DNA of 64,000 nt, taken from the NCBI RefSeq assembly GCF_023821985.2, contig NZ_CP098805.1, positions 5,757,001 through 5,821,000 on the forward strand, written 5' to 3'. This document shows positions 53,243-61,883 of this stretch, in pieces. The DNA is from Dyadobacter chenhuakuii. Lineage in GTDB: Bacteria; Bacteroidota; Bacteroidia; Cytophagales; Spirosomataceae. Under the pieces are notes generated by a model, which was given only the letters and a program-made list of their open reading frames with translations, did no database searches and was not told the DNA's origin. Both the position numbers and the translations under genes were made by a program. Each line of letters starts with the position of its first letter. Positions within the stretch are counted from its first letter, which is position 1.

Positions 53243-54412
53243 TTATAAACTGCTCAGAACCATGTAAATGATCCTCAAACTCACAATGATAATCACGGTT
53301 CCAACCATTATCATCATGGTTTTGATCGGTAGTTTTCTGGATAAGTTTGCGGCGATCGGGGCAGCGGCCATACCACCCAATATGAGCCCGAGCACGACCT
53401 GCCAATGCGAAAATCCGATGAGGCTGATGAAGGTAACTGAACTTGCGAGTGAAACAAAAAACTCCGCCAGGTTGACTGATCCGATGGTGTATTTCGGGTG
53501 ACGTCCGCGGGCGATCAATGTAGATGTTACAATAGGTCCCCAGCCGCCGCCGCCGATCGAATCGAGCGTTCCGCCTGCCATCGCCAGCCAGCCGATCTTA
53601 GTCATTGGCTTCTTTTCAACTCGCTTCTTTAACGCTTTCTGGATGATAAGAATTCCCAGAATTAATGTATAAACAGCCACTAAAGGCTTGATAACGTAAA
53701 TGTATTTTTCAAAAGAAGATAGGAGGTAAGCACCCGTAATAGCGCCTAAAACGCCCGGAAACAGGATTTTTTTGAAAAGCTTGCTGTTCACATTACCGAA
53801 TTTCAAGTGCATATAGCCCGAAACTCCGCTGGTAAATATTTCAGAAGTGTGTACGCTCGCGCTTACAGCCGAAGGCGGAACGCCCAATGTGAGCAGAAAT
53901 GTAGCTGCCGTAACGCCATAGGCCATGCCTAATGCGCCGTCGATCATCTGCGCCACAAAACCGCCCAAAACATAATAAAAGAAACCTTCACTCAATTCGA
54001 GTTCGTTCCAGAGAACAGTCAGGCGGTCGTAAGTGAAGAAGGTGAAAAGCAGGTGACCGAGGACCATTAACGCTATCGCGGAGAAGATGTTAACCGCAAC
54101 TTCGGTGCGTGTTCTTTTACGAATGGTGGCGGCCCAGATTTTCTGCTGTATCGTTTCCCAGGTCAGCGGCGTTTTTGTATTATTCCTTGTTGGTTTGTGC
54201 TCAGCTTCAATTGGCAAAGTAACATTAGACGAAGCATTAAAACGAACATCGGATTCATCAGGAAGATCGCGGAGGAAAACCACCTGACCCTTTTCCCGGG
54301 CCAGAGCCGCCAGGCGCCGATCTTCCTCAGGATCACCACTTGCGATGTAGGCTACATCCAAAGATTCCCAATTTTTATCCGATGAGGGTGTAAAATCCGC
54401 CGCTTCCTTCAA
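53243..54412 (-). CDS. TauE/SafE-type transporter with a remnant siroheme-synthase N-domain
   Basis: A 389-residue protein that starts at TTG 54412, since no ATG occurs in frame for over 100 codons and a stop lies two codons upstream. Residues 14-60 (KNWESLDVAYIASGDPEEDRRLAALAREKGQVVFLRDLPDESDVRF) match the middle of the NAD-binding domain of siroheme synthases (Met8/CysG: 'D.viaAT.d...N..ia..a...g..vNv.D.pel..F'). The GxGxxA half of that domain is missing. From about residue 105 follow eight or so membrane helices of the TSUP family, with GGFVAQMIDGALGMAYGV and the repeat MAGGTLDSIGGGGWGP. It probably moves sulfite, sulfate or a related anion and heads the sulfur cluster. Confidence 0.82.
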   Translation of the reverse strand: MKEAADFTPSSDKNWESLDVAYIASGDPEEDRRLAALAREKGQVVFLRDLPDESDVRFNASSNVTLPIEAEHKPTRNNTKTPLTWETIQQKIWAATIRKRTRTEVAVNIFSAIALMVLGHLLFTFFTYDRLTVLWNELELSEGFFYYVLGGFVAQMIDGALGMAYGVTAATFLLTLGVPPSAVSASVHTSEIFTSGVSGYMHLKFGNVNSKLFKKILFPGVLGAITGAYLLSSFEKYIYVIKPLVAVYTLILGILIIQKALKKRVEKKPMTKIGWLAMAGGTLDSIGGGGWGPIVTSTLIARGRHPKYTIGSVNLAEFFVSLASSVTFISLIGFSHWQVVLGLILGGMAAAPIAANLSRKLPIKTMMIMVGTVIIIVSLRIIYMVLSSL

Positions 54413-54454
54413 AGTCTATGTAGTATACTATTATTATAGAGTAATCAAGCAATA

Positions 54455-54480
54455 AAATAGCAAACAAATGTTTGCTATTT
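54455..54480. promoter_or_regulatory. 26-nt palindrome at the expected transcription start of the sulfur cluster
   Basis: AAATAGCAAACA (54455-54466), two bases, then TGTTTGCTATTT (54469-54480) is a perfect 12-bp inverted repeat. It lies directly at the expected +1 of the promoter at 54488-54518, the usual place for a repressor operator. The 10-nt palindrome TAGTATACTA at 54421-54430 lies further in. Confidence 0.6.
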
Positions 54481-54487
54481 CGGGTGC

Positions 54488-54518
54488 CAAATTTAAGATC
54501 AAATTATTAGTTTTCAAA
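54488..54518 (-). promoter_or_regulatory. Promoter of the sulfur-assimilation cluster
   Basis: On the minus strand TTTG (54518-54515), 19 bp, TAAATTTG (54495-54488): an ideal match to the Bacteroidota consensus. The leader to the TTG start is about 70 nt. Confidence 0.7.
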
Positions 54519-54541
54519 GAACAAAAATCTCCCGGCAGAGA

Positions 54542-56818
54542 TCAATAGCAACGGATCTGGAATAAAGAGACGGGCGTTTGCGGGTTGGGATTCGTCACTT
54601 TTATTTTCAAAAACTGGGTCTGGATAGGCTTGTTGAAGGAAATGGTTCGGTGGGAAAGGTGATTATCATGGATTTTACCCACGATTTCATCCTGATCATT
54701 ACAAATTTCAATATCTGTTGCGCAAAAGGGCATAACCGTTTCGGGATGCACATAAATGACGTTTTCCATGGGATGGTCAAAATCGGTGTCGAAACAAATG
54801 TCGATTTTTTGAATGTTCACCGGCGCTTCCCAGCGGATGGTGACCACCGGTTCGGCATCATTGAAGTCGGCAACCCATGCATTCGGACTTGCGATGGGGC
54901 GGTTATGAATATTTCTCAAATTTTCAGGTTCAAAAAGGGCGATCGGTTCGGTGAGACTGAATGCCAGATTGCGTCCTTCTGGCCTTCGCTGCGGGCACCA
55001 GAATTCGAATGTGTCCACGCCAATGTCTTCCATCGGCTCTTGTTTTCCGTAATTTGAAACAGCCGGATTGGTCGCATTAAAGACCGTTAGCAAGCCCGTT
55101 ACGCGTTTTTCGCTATATTGGATTTTAATGTTCGGGTTTTTGATAAATGAAACAAAAGCATAACCAGCATCTTCAAAAACAGCCGACCAGTCGAGCTGAA
55201 TTTCATGTTTTCCAACATTCAATTCAAAAGACTTTGTTTCTAGCGTAACATCCGGCGTGTGGTTAAATGCCTTGCTGCTTTTTCTTAATTCAACCACCAG
55301 TTCAGTGTCGGCCAATGTTTCCACCCAAACGGTTACAGATGGCATTTTCCCCTGAACAGGCAACATTTGCGCGACCGAATGTTCGATAACCGCCCAATGA
55401 TCCGAGCCCGGAAGATCTTTTAATTTCAAACTGGAAGAAGCACTTATCTCAATGGCTTTCTCGACCAGATTTTCTGAATCAGCAATGTCAGTTTGTGGCA
55501 AATATTGGCCTGCTCGCCATAATTCCAATTGCAATTCTTTCAAATGCTGTTCACCCACCTCACGTGGCGGGCAATTATATTTTTTCGCAAGCGCAGCCGC
55601 GACGGCGACCGCCTGACCGCCCATCGCGCTGGTGGCCATCACGCGGGTGGACGCAAATGCTACGTGCGTCGCGCTGATAATGCGGCCTGCGATGAAGAGA
55701 TTATTGATGTTTTTGCTATAAAAACAACGATAGGGAATGCTGTAAACGCCTTTGCTATGCCATTGATTACAACCCGATTGGTCACTGTAAACGCCATCGG
55801 CGGGATGCAGGTCCAGGCTCCAACCGCCAAAGCCGACCGTGTCCGGAAACGCAGTTTGCTCCACAATGTCCTGCTGTTTTAACAAATAATCTCCTTCAAA
55901 ACGCCGGCTTTCGCGTTTCCCCGGAATCGTGCCAACCCATTCCAATGTCATATTTTCCGATTCAGGAAATGCGCCTGAATTCTTAATGTAGTTCCAAGCT
56001 CCATAAACGACCTTCCATAATTCCCACTTGATTTTTTCCGTATCATGCACAGTATCAAGTCTTCCGCCATATTCCAGCCACCATAGCCGGCAGCCAAAAT
56101 CTTTCGGATTGAATGTCTTGTAACGCGGGATCTCCGTAATGTCCTGCAATGCATACGAAGGCGGAATGAACTTCACCGGGCGGCCTATGTCCTTGGAATA
56201 GAAATACATAGAATGCCCCAGCAACTCGCCATAAGCCTTATCCGGTGCAAATTTTTCGCCAAACTCATCCATGGATTCCGCGCCCATCCGAAATGCCGCA
56301 CCTGCAAGAAACCCGACAATTCCATCCCCGGAGGCATCGCAGAAAAGCGGTGCGGTAACCGTGTATTTAGTGCTGTTTTGAGAGCAAAATGCGTGGACGG
56401 CCGTGATAGTTTCGGTTTCTGTATTTTTGTCCAAATCATATACTGCAGTGTTCAGCAGCAATGTAATATTCGTTTCTTCAATGACCTTTTCCAGCAAAAC
56501 GGTGTCGAAAATCAGCGGATTTCCATCCGGATTTCGGTAAATATTTTCGAGCATGATCTCGTCGATCACGCCGCCTTCGCGGGCCCAGCGGTTGTTGTTG
56601 CCCATGTGCGAGGTTGCGCCGAGGATCCATAGCCGCACTTCGCTCGAACAATTGCCGCCCAAAACCGGCCTGTCCTGGATCAATGTCACCTTTACGCCAG
56701 CCCTCGCCGCCGTAATCGCTGCACAAGTGCCCGTTAATCCTCCTCCTACAATCACCAGATCTGCCGCCGATGCAATGGTTTTGGGTGCTCTTTTCTCAGA
56801 TGCTTCTTCGCGTATCAT
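54542..56818 (-). CDS. FAD-dependent oxidoreductase with C-terminal beta-sandwich region
   Basis: This 758-residue protein has the FAD-binding motif VIVGGGLTGTCAAITAARAGVKVTLIQDRPVLGGNCSSEVRLWI (from residue 22), typical of the FAD_oxidored family seen in carbohydrate loci. The active fold runs to about residue 430 (FIAGRIISATHVAFASTRVMATSAMGGQAVAVAAAL). The remaining 300 residues are beta-rich (QKIDICFDTDFDHPMENVIYV) and resemble carbohydrate-binding or galactose-binding sandwiches. No signal peptide is seen, so it appears cytoplasmic. It lies 74 bp after the GH2 gene and likely acts on the same sugar, perhaps by oxidation. The substrate is unknown. Confidence 0.85.
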   Translation of the reverse strand: MIREEASEKRAPKTIASAADLVIVGGGLTGTCAAITAARAGVKVTLIQDRPVLGGNCSSEVRLWILGATSHMGNNNRWAREGGVIDEIMLENIYRNPDGNPLIFDTVLLEKVIEETNITLLLNTAVYDLDKNTETETITAVHAFCSQNSTKYTVTAPLFCDASGDGIVGFLAGAAFRMGAESMDEFGEKFAPDKAYGELLGHSMYFYSKDIGRPVKFIPPSYALQDITEIPRYKTFNPKDFGCRLWWLEYGGRLDTVHDTEKIKWELWKVVYGAWNYIKNSGAFPESENMTLEWVGTIPGKRESRRFEGDYLLKQQDIVEQTAFPDTVGFGGWSLDLHPADGVYSDQSGCNQWHSKGVYSIPYRCFYSKNINNLFIAGRIISATHVAFASTRVMATSAMGGQAVAVAAALAKKYNCPPREVGEQHLKELQLELWRAGQYLPQTDIADSENLVEKAIEISASSSLKLKDLPGSDHWAVIEHSVAQMLPVQGKMPSVTVWVETLADTELVVELRKSSKAFNHTPDVTLETKSFELNVGKHEIQLDWSAVFEDAGYAFVSFIKNPNIKIQYSEKRVTGLLTVFNATNPAVSNYGKQEPMEDIGVDTFEFWCPQRRPEGRNLAFSLTEPIALFEPENLRNIHNRPIASPNAWVADFNDAEPVVTIRWEAPVNIQKIDICFDTDFDHPMENVIYVHPETVMPFCATDIEICNDQDEIVGKIHDNHLSHRTISFNKPIQTQFLKIKVTNPNPQTPVSLFQIRCY

Positions 56819-56892
56819 TTTGTAAGGTCATTAGCTCCACTCTGTATTTGCAAAAACCGGAGCCGTTGCAAAAACCAGAGCGCGTTTTATAA

Positions 56893-58914
56893 TTATTTCA
56901 ATTCAATGTCTGTCTCGATGCTGGTAAAACCGGTCGGTTTCGAGATATTAATGTGCAGTTTCTTATCAAAACCCGCGACCGGAATGTCGATTTCCTTTGC
57001 TTCGCCCGGCTTTATTTCCGGTAAACCAATGGTCAGGCCGTTTGCTTTCAGCTTATAACCTTTGATTGTTCTTGCTGGAAAATCGCCGCGGGCGGTCAAC
57101 CGAACGGTTAGCAAATGCTGACCTTGTCCGCCTGCTTTGAAACCTACTTTTTCAATGGTAACCGGTGAATATTCCTTTTGATGAACACGGTAAGCAGCTC
57201 GGAATGAGCGGTCGGGGCCGACGATGCCCCATGGGCGATAGCCGTTTGCATTCGTCCCATGATGGCGGCTTTGGTAATCATTATAAGTCCACCAGGAAGT
57301 GCCCACCACATAAGGTCGTTTACGGAACTCAAGCATCAGATCCGTAATGTGTTGCGCCTGAAATGCTTCGTCTTTTGCATCCGCCCGCACGCCCCATTCG
57401 CTTACCAAAATAGGCTTGTCGGGATAAAGCGAATGAATGTGGTCCAGGACTTTGGCGTGGTTTCCGTAGGTGTTGGTCGAGATGAAATCCACGTATTGAC
57501 TGGCCTCATCTTCCGGTTTTTTGGGTAAAATATTGAGGCGCATAGAGGCGAATGTGTAGAGCCGTGTCGGATCAAGGGATTTGGCAAACTCGATCATATC
57601 CTTCGTCCACTTTTGTCCCGCAGGCTGCTCGGAAAGATACTCATTACCAACACTATAAGCGATTACGCTCGGGTGATTCCAGTCTCTTTCCGCCATTTCG
57701 GTAAACTGTGATTTGAACTTCGCCCGCATCGAATCATTGTCCATTTGATTGGGCGTAAGCTGCCAGTTTCCGGCCTCGGTAATGATGAGCATCCCGTGTT
57801 TGTCGGCCAGGTCGTAGAAATATTCGGAAGGCGTGTAATGCGTTAAGCGCTGGAATTCCATGCCTGCTTCCTTCATCAATTTAAAGTCTTTTTCAATCAG
57901 CCAATCGGGCTCCACCGAGCCCAATCCCGGATAATCCACAACCCGGTTTCCGCCGCCAACGCGAATAGATTTGCCATTCAGAAGCAGCTGTGCATTCTTT
58001 ACTTCCACTTTTCTTATCCCAAAATGCGCAGCGATCGAATCTTCGCCCACAGCCACTTTAAGCTGATATAGATTCGGCTCATCCAGATCCCACAACTTCA
58101 CCTGCGCAGCCGTTAATGTGGCTTCGGCTTCTATAAAACCCGTTTGCCCAGCCGGAATGCTTTCCGACTTGCCTTTCACATTGACAGGAACCGCTTTCCC
58201 ATCAAACAAAACTTTATAACTGACCTTCGGCGACGCGGCAGCCTTAGAAGCATTGCGGATCCTGATCCTGGTTTTCAATGTTGCAGTGCCCTTTGCCAGG
58301 TCCGGTAGGGCATCTATTTTCAGGTTTTCGGCATACACTTCGGGCTCGATGGTCAGGTAAACGGGACGCACCAGACCACCGTAATTCAGCCAGCCCATGA
58401 AAGGATCATTGATGTTGCCATTGTCCTTCGCACCCGGAATCGTGCCCGGTTTCCACGTATCATTATTAACCGAAACCGCCAGCAGGTTATCACCATCTTT
58501 CAACAAATCCGTCACATCAAAGCCGAACGGCGTATAACCGCCTTCATGCGCACCGACTTTCTCATTATTAAGCCAAACATTCGTCTTATAATAAGCCGCA
58601 TCAAAATGCAGGATCACGCGCTTTTCGGCAACTGGTTTCCAGGTAAAAGTCTTTCTATACCAGGCCGTTCCGGTATAATGTTCGAAGCGCGGGTCCGAAG
58701 AAAAGCAATGCGGCACCGTCACCTTGTCCAGCCGGTTACTCTCCGCCAGCTTGTCCATATACCATTTTCCCTTCATCCCCATCTCAGCAGGATCCATCGC
58801 AAAAAGCCACTCTCCGTGCAGCGGAATCGCATTTGGCTCCCGGATTTTGAACTGCGCAGAAGCAGATTTTGGGGCAAAGTATAAGAGGGTTAGCAGGATT
58901 AAAAGTTGTTTCAT
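56893..58914 (-). CDS. Glycoside hydrolase family 2 enzyme (beta-glucuronidase/galactosidase type)
   Basis: A 673-residue secreted enzyme with signal peptide MKQLLILLTLLYFAPKSASAQ. The N-terminal jelly roll is GEWLFAMDP...GTAWYRKTFTW, then AYYKTNVWLNNEKVGAHEGGYTPFGFDVT, an Ig-like domain, and the TIM barrel with acid/base E425 (YSVGNEYLSE) and nucleophile E506 (ILVSEWGVRAD). WNHPSVIAYSVGNE is the GH2 signature. It resembles beta-glucuronidases in length and layout, but the glucuronate-binding NxK motif is not evident, so specificity is open. It is probably periplasmic and releases the sugar taken up by the nearby symporter. Confidence 0.9.
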   Translation of the reverse strand: MKQLLILLTLLYFAPKSASAQFKIREPNAIPLHGEWLFAMDPAEMGMKGKWYMDKLAESNRLDKVTVPHCFSSDPRFEHYTGTAWYRKTFTWKPVAEKRVILHFDAAYYKTNVWLNNEKVGAHEGGYTPFGFDVTDLLKDGDNLLAVSVNNDTWKPGTIPGAKDNGNINDPFMGWLNYGGLVRPVYLTIEPEVYAENLKIDALPDLAKGTATLKTRIRIRNASKAAASPKVSYKVLFDGKAVPVNVKGKSESIPAGQTGFIEAEATLTAAQVKLWDLDEPNLYQLKVAVGEDSIAAHFGIRKVEVKNAQLLLNGKSIRVGGGNRVVDYPGLGSVEPDWLIEKDFKLMKEAGMEFQRLTHYTPSEYFYDLADKHGMLIITEAGNWQLTPNQMDNDSMRAKFKSQFTEMAERDWNHPSVIAYSVGNEYLSEQPAGQKWTKDMIEFAKSLDPTRLYTFASMRLNILPKKPEDEASQYVDFISTNTYGNHAKVLDHIHSLYPDKPILVSEWGVRADAKDEAFQAQHITDLMLEFRKRPYVVGTSWWTYNDYQSRHHGTNANGYRPWGIVGPDRSFRAAYRVHQKEYSPVTIEKVGFKAGGQGQHLLTVRLTARGDFPARTIKGYKLKANGLTIGLPEIKPGEAKEIDIPVAGFDKKLHINISKPTGFTSIETDIELK

Positions 58915-59002
58915 TGTATATATTGAGTTTTTAAGACGGATATCGATATTTCAATTCAAAATGTTTTTACGGTCGGATTTAAGGCATTATCGCGGTTTTT
59001 CG

Positions 59003-59745
59003 TTGCTACCAATGTTGCGTCCCTCCGGGACTTGGTGACTGCGTTTTGTTGATCTTTTCTACTAATGTTTCGTCCCTCCGGGACTTGGTGACTGCGTTTT
59101 GTTGTTCTTTTCTACCAATGTTGCGTCCCTCCGGGACTTGGCGATTCGTTTCATCATTTCTTTTCTACCAATATGGCGTCCCTCCGGGACTTGGTGACTG
59201 CGTTTTGTTGATCTTTTCTACCAATGTTGCGTCCCTCCGGGACTTGGTGACTGCATTTCATTGTTTCTTTTCTACCAATGTTGCGTCCCTCCGGGACTTG
59301 GCGATTCGTTTCAATGTTTCTTTTCTACCAATATGGCGTCCCTCCGGGACTTTGTGACTGCGTTTCATTGTTTCTTTTCTACCAATGTTGCGTCCCTCCG
59401 GGACTTGGCGATTCGTTTCATTGTTTCTTTTCTACCAATGTTTCGTCCCTCCGGGACTTGGTGACTGCGTTTTGTTGTTCTTTTCTACCAATGTTTCGTC
59501 CCTCCGGGACTTGGTGACTGCGTTTTGTTGTTCTTTTCTACCAATGTTTCGTCCCTCCGGGACTTGGTGATTCGTTTCATTGTTTCTTTTCTACCAATAT
59601 GGCGTCCCTCCGGGACTTGGTGACTGCATTTTGTTGTTCTTTTCTACCAATGTTTCGTCCCTCCGGGACTTGGCGATTCGTTTCAATGTTTCTTTTCTAC
59701 CAATATGGCGTCCCTCCGGGACTTGGTGACTGCGTTTTGTTTTAC
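59003..59745. repeat. Tandem array of 14 units, 53-54 bp each
   Basis: The core CGTCCCTCCGGGACTTGG recurs at 59018, 59071, 59124, 59177, 59230, 59284, 59337, 59391, 59444, 59497, 59550, 59603, 59656 and 59709, with steps of 53 bp (54 twice). Each core carries the self-complementary GTCCC/GGGAC. Between cores the sequence comes in two versions: TGACTGCGTTTTGTTG-type and CGATTCGTTTCAATG-type, ending in CTACCAAT. The array lies between the symporter stop and the GH2 start. The spacers are near-identical, so it is not a CRISPR. Reading frames through it are by-products of the repeat. Confidence 0.95.
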
Positions 59746-59806
59746 TAATATTTTAGCGTCAATCGTTGAATTGATACCATTTCCATTTCTGTTATCTGCT
59801 ATCCCT

Positions 59807-59832
59807 AGTCCCAGAGGGACGCAATATTGGTA
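59807..59832 (-). repeat. Single inverted copy of the 53-bp array core
   Basis: The complement of 59807-59832 reads TACCAATATTGCGTCCC, then TCTGGGACT, which is the array core with one change. It caps the array in opposite orientation 75 bp after the last direct unit and 49 bp before the symporter stop. Confidence 0.85.
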
Positions 59833-59880
59833 ACCTAATGCGAACGCACTTATGTCAAATGCCGGAGGCATGCAAGAATA

Positions 59881-61566
59881 TCACGTGACGAGAACCTTCC
59901 GGGAGGCAACAAACGGAATTGCTGATGAAAAGAGCACTAACGTTGCTACAACTGCGGTTATCAACGTCCCGGAAGTGGTCATTACACTTAATATGAAGAG
60001 CATTATTGCTGTAAAAAGCAATGCGCCGGCGATTACTTGCAGGCCAAAGCGGTTTTGGCGTTTGATTTCTATGGCTTCTTCTTCGTTGACTTCCAGTGCG
60101 TCGATGCGCTTTTGTTCTTTGGTTTCCAGGTAAGTCAGATATTCTTTGGCGATGATGTCTTTGGAGCTTGCCCAGAGTTCGTAGGCTAATAAAAGGAGCA
60201 AGGGAAGGCCAACGCCGACGATCGTTTCCATGCCTCTGGATAGTTTGAAATCCAGTAAGATGGGCGCAAGGATTTTAAAGAAGAGATTGACCGAAAGGCC
60301 GATGCCGGTGACCCATAAAGTAACTATGCTGTTGAGTCTTTTTGAAAATAAGGCCCAGAGCGGCGGTGCGAGAAGCGGGCCGCCGGAGATAGCGGAAATG
60401 CTTAAAACCACTTCCACGATGCCACCGGCGGCAGGAACGAGTAAGGCGATGCCGATCATACCCAAACCAAAAAACCAGGAAGAGCCACGGGCAACCCGGA
60501 TCAACTGCTTGTCGGAGGCCTTTGGGTTGACCATTCCCTTGTAAATGTCATTGGTGAAAACGGCGGAGACGACGTTCAATGCGGTGTTTGCGCTTGCGGA
60601 TGTAGAGAAATACATGCCGGTCAGCATTAGCCCCAGCAAGCCGGGCGGCAACACCATTTTGCAGATCATTAAATAGGCATTTTCTGTATCCAGGCCTGTT
60701 AATGTTGGGTTGATAGCCTTGTATATCATAGGCGGAAACATCCATATCACCGGACTGATCAAATACAAGCCAGCAAAGAGAAAAGCGACTTTTTTAGCCG
60801 ATTTTTCACTGTCGACGCTCGTATAGCGCTGCACCATCGTCCAGTTTCCGCCGATGTAGCAAATATGGTAAATGACAAATGCGGCGACGAAACCGATAGT
60901 GTATTCGCCATTTAAGAGATTGAAAAAATCGTCCGGAACGGCCTTGCTGAAACCTTCCCAGCCGCCGACTTTGTCAAAGGATAGGGGAAGCAAAATGAAG
61001 ACCGCTGCGGACAAAACTACAAATTGCAGAATGTCGGTAACCATTACCGCCCAAAGCCCGCCGACTGCCGTATAAGCAATCATAAAAAGCCCCAATCCAA
61101 TCGTACAAGGCATCAAAGGCAAGTCTAGCGAAGCGCTAACAAGTTTGGCAACGGGATACAAAACAGAGCCTTTGATAAACACCGAAACCAATGTGAAGAT
61201 GAAAATGTAAGTCTTCTGCACGGGCAGGCCCAGGCGCTCGCGGATGAATTCTGCAGCGGTTAATGCGCCGGTTCTTTTCCAGCGTGGTGCCAGGTAAAGG
61301 GCGGTGATCAATGCGCCTATGCACATGGTCCATTGGATGGTAATGGCCACCCAGCCGTGTTTGTAGGCGATGGAGCCCCAGGCCACGAATGTCCCGGCCG
61401 AGAAAAAACTCATGAATAAGGACAGCCCCCCGATAAACCAGGGAACCGCCTCTCCTCCGGCAAAAAAAGATTTCAAATTCCGTCCCGTTCGTGCAAATAA
61501 CATCCCAATGCCCATCACGAATGCGGAAAAGACTAGGATGACGGCAGTATCAATGGTGTTGTTCAT
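59881..61566 (-). CDS. Sodium:solute symporter (SSS family)
   Basis: A 561-residue integral membrane transporter with about 13 hydrophobic helices. FFAGGEAVPWFIGGLSLFMSFFSAGTFVAWGS in the first two helices is the SSS sodium-site region, and GGLWAVMVTDILQFVVL is the family signature. A charged loop EYLTYLETKEQKRIDALEVNEEEAIEIKRQ precedes the last helices. The context (GH2, six-hairpin-like protein, FAD oxidoreductase) suggests uptake of a sugar or sugar acid. Repeat arrays flank the gene on both sides. Confidence 0.9.
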   Translation of the reverse strand: MNNTIDTAVILVFSAFVMGIGMLFARTGRNLKSFFAGGEAVPWFIGGLSLFMSFFSAGTFVAWGSIAYKHGWVAITIQWTMCIGALITALYLAPRWKRTGALTAAEFIRERLGLPVQKTYIFIFTLVSVFIKGSVLYPVAKLVSASLDLPLMPCTIGLGLFMIAYTAVGGLWAVMVTDILQFVVLSAAVFILLPLSFDKVGGWEGFSKAVPDDFFNLLNGEYTIGFVAAFVIYHICYIGGNWTMVQRYTSVDSEKSAKKVAFLFAGLYLISPVIWMFPPMIYKAINPTLTGLDTENAYLMICKMVLPPGLLGLMLTGMYFSTSASANTALNVVSAVFTNDIYKGMVNPKASDKQLIRVARGSSWFFGLGMIGIALLVPAAGGIVEVVLSISAISGGPLLAPPLWALFSKRLNSIVTLWVTGIGLSVNLFFKILAPILLDFKLSRGMETIVGVGLPLLLLLAYELWASSKDIIAKEYLTYLETKEQKRIDALEVNEEEAIEIKRQNRFGLQVIAGALLFTAIMLFILSVMTTSGTLITAVVATLVLFSSAIPFVASRKVLVT

Positions 61567-61613
61567 TATTCGGTTGTTAGCATTTTCTCATTCCGTTTCG
61601 CAAGTTTCCCTAA

Positions 61614-61860
61614 GCTGAGCATCGGCTAGGCGTCAGCCTCGAGCCGAGCATCGGCTAGGCATCAGCCTCGAGCCGAGTATCGGCTAGGCATCAGCCTCGA
61701 GCCGAGTATCGACTAGGCATCAGCCTCGAGCTGAGCGTCGGCTAGGCATCAGCCTCGAGCCGAGCATCGGCTAGGCATCAGCCTCGAGCCGAGCATCGGC
61801 TAGGCATCAGCCTCGAGCCGAGCATCGGCTAGGCGTCAGCCTCGAGCTGAGCATCGTCTC
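61614..61860. repeat. Tandem array of 29-bp units (8 plus a degenerate ninth)
   Basis: The unit GAGCCGAGCATCGGCTAGGC plus ATCAGCCTC repeats every 29 bp, with CTAGG blocks at 61625, 61654, 61683, 61712, 61741, 61770, 61799 and 61828 and a weakened copy near 61857. Each unit contains short self-complementary parts (GCCGA/TCGGC and GGCT/AGCC). It fills most of the 317-bp gap between the symporter and the six-hairpin-like gene. It contains no promoter that I recognise. Confidence 0.92.
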
Positions 61861-61863
61861 TAG

Positions 61864-61883
61864 CCGTCAGCTTAAGCTGACGG
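61864..61883 (-). terminator. Perfect 20-bp palindrome directly after the six-hairpin-like gene
   Basis: CCGTCAGCTTAAGCTGACGG is self-complementary over its whole length and touches the stop codon at 61884. With no T-run after it, it is at best a weak terminator or an mRNA-stabilising hairpin. It may also be a specialised end of the 29-bp array, whose unit contains GTCAGCCT. Confidence 0.4.

Noticed and set aside
59046..59570. Overlapping proteins rich in PSGTW read through the 53-bp array
   Set aside because: The open frames result from the repeat lacking stop codons; they have no start context, no codon bias and recur in several frames.
59003..59745. CRISPR array
   Set aside because: The period is regular, but the sequence between cores is nearly the same in every unit and no cas gene is near, so these are tandem repeats and not spacers.
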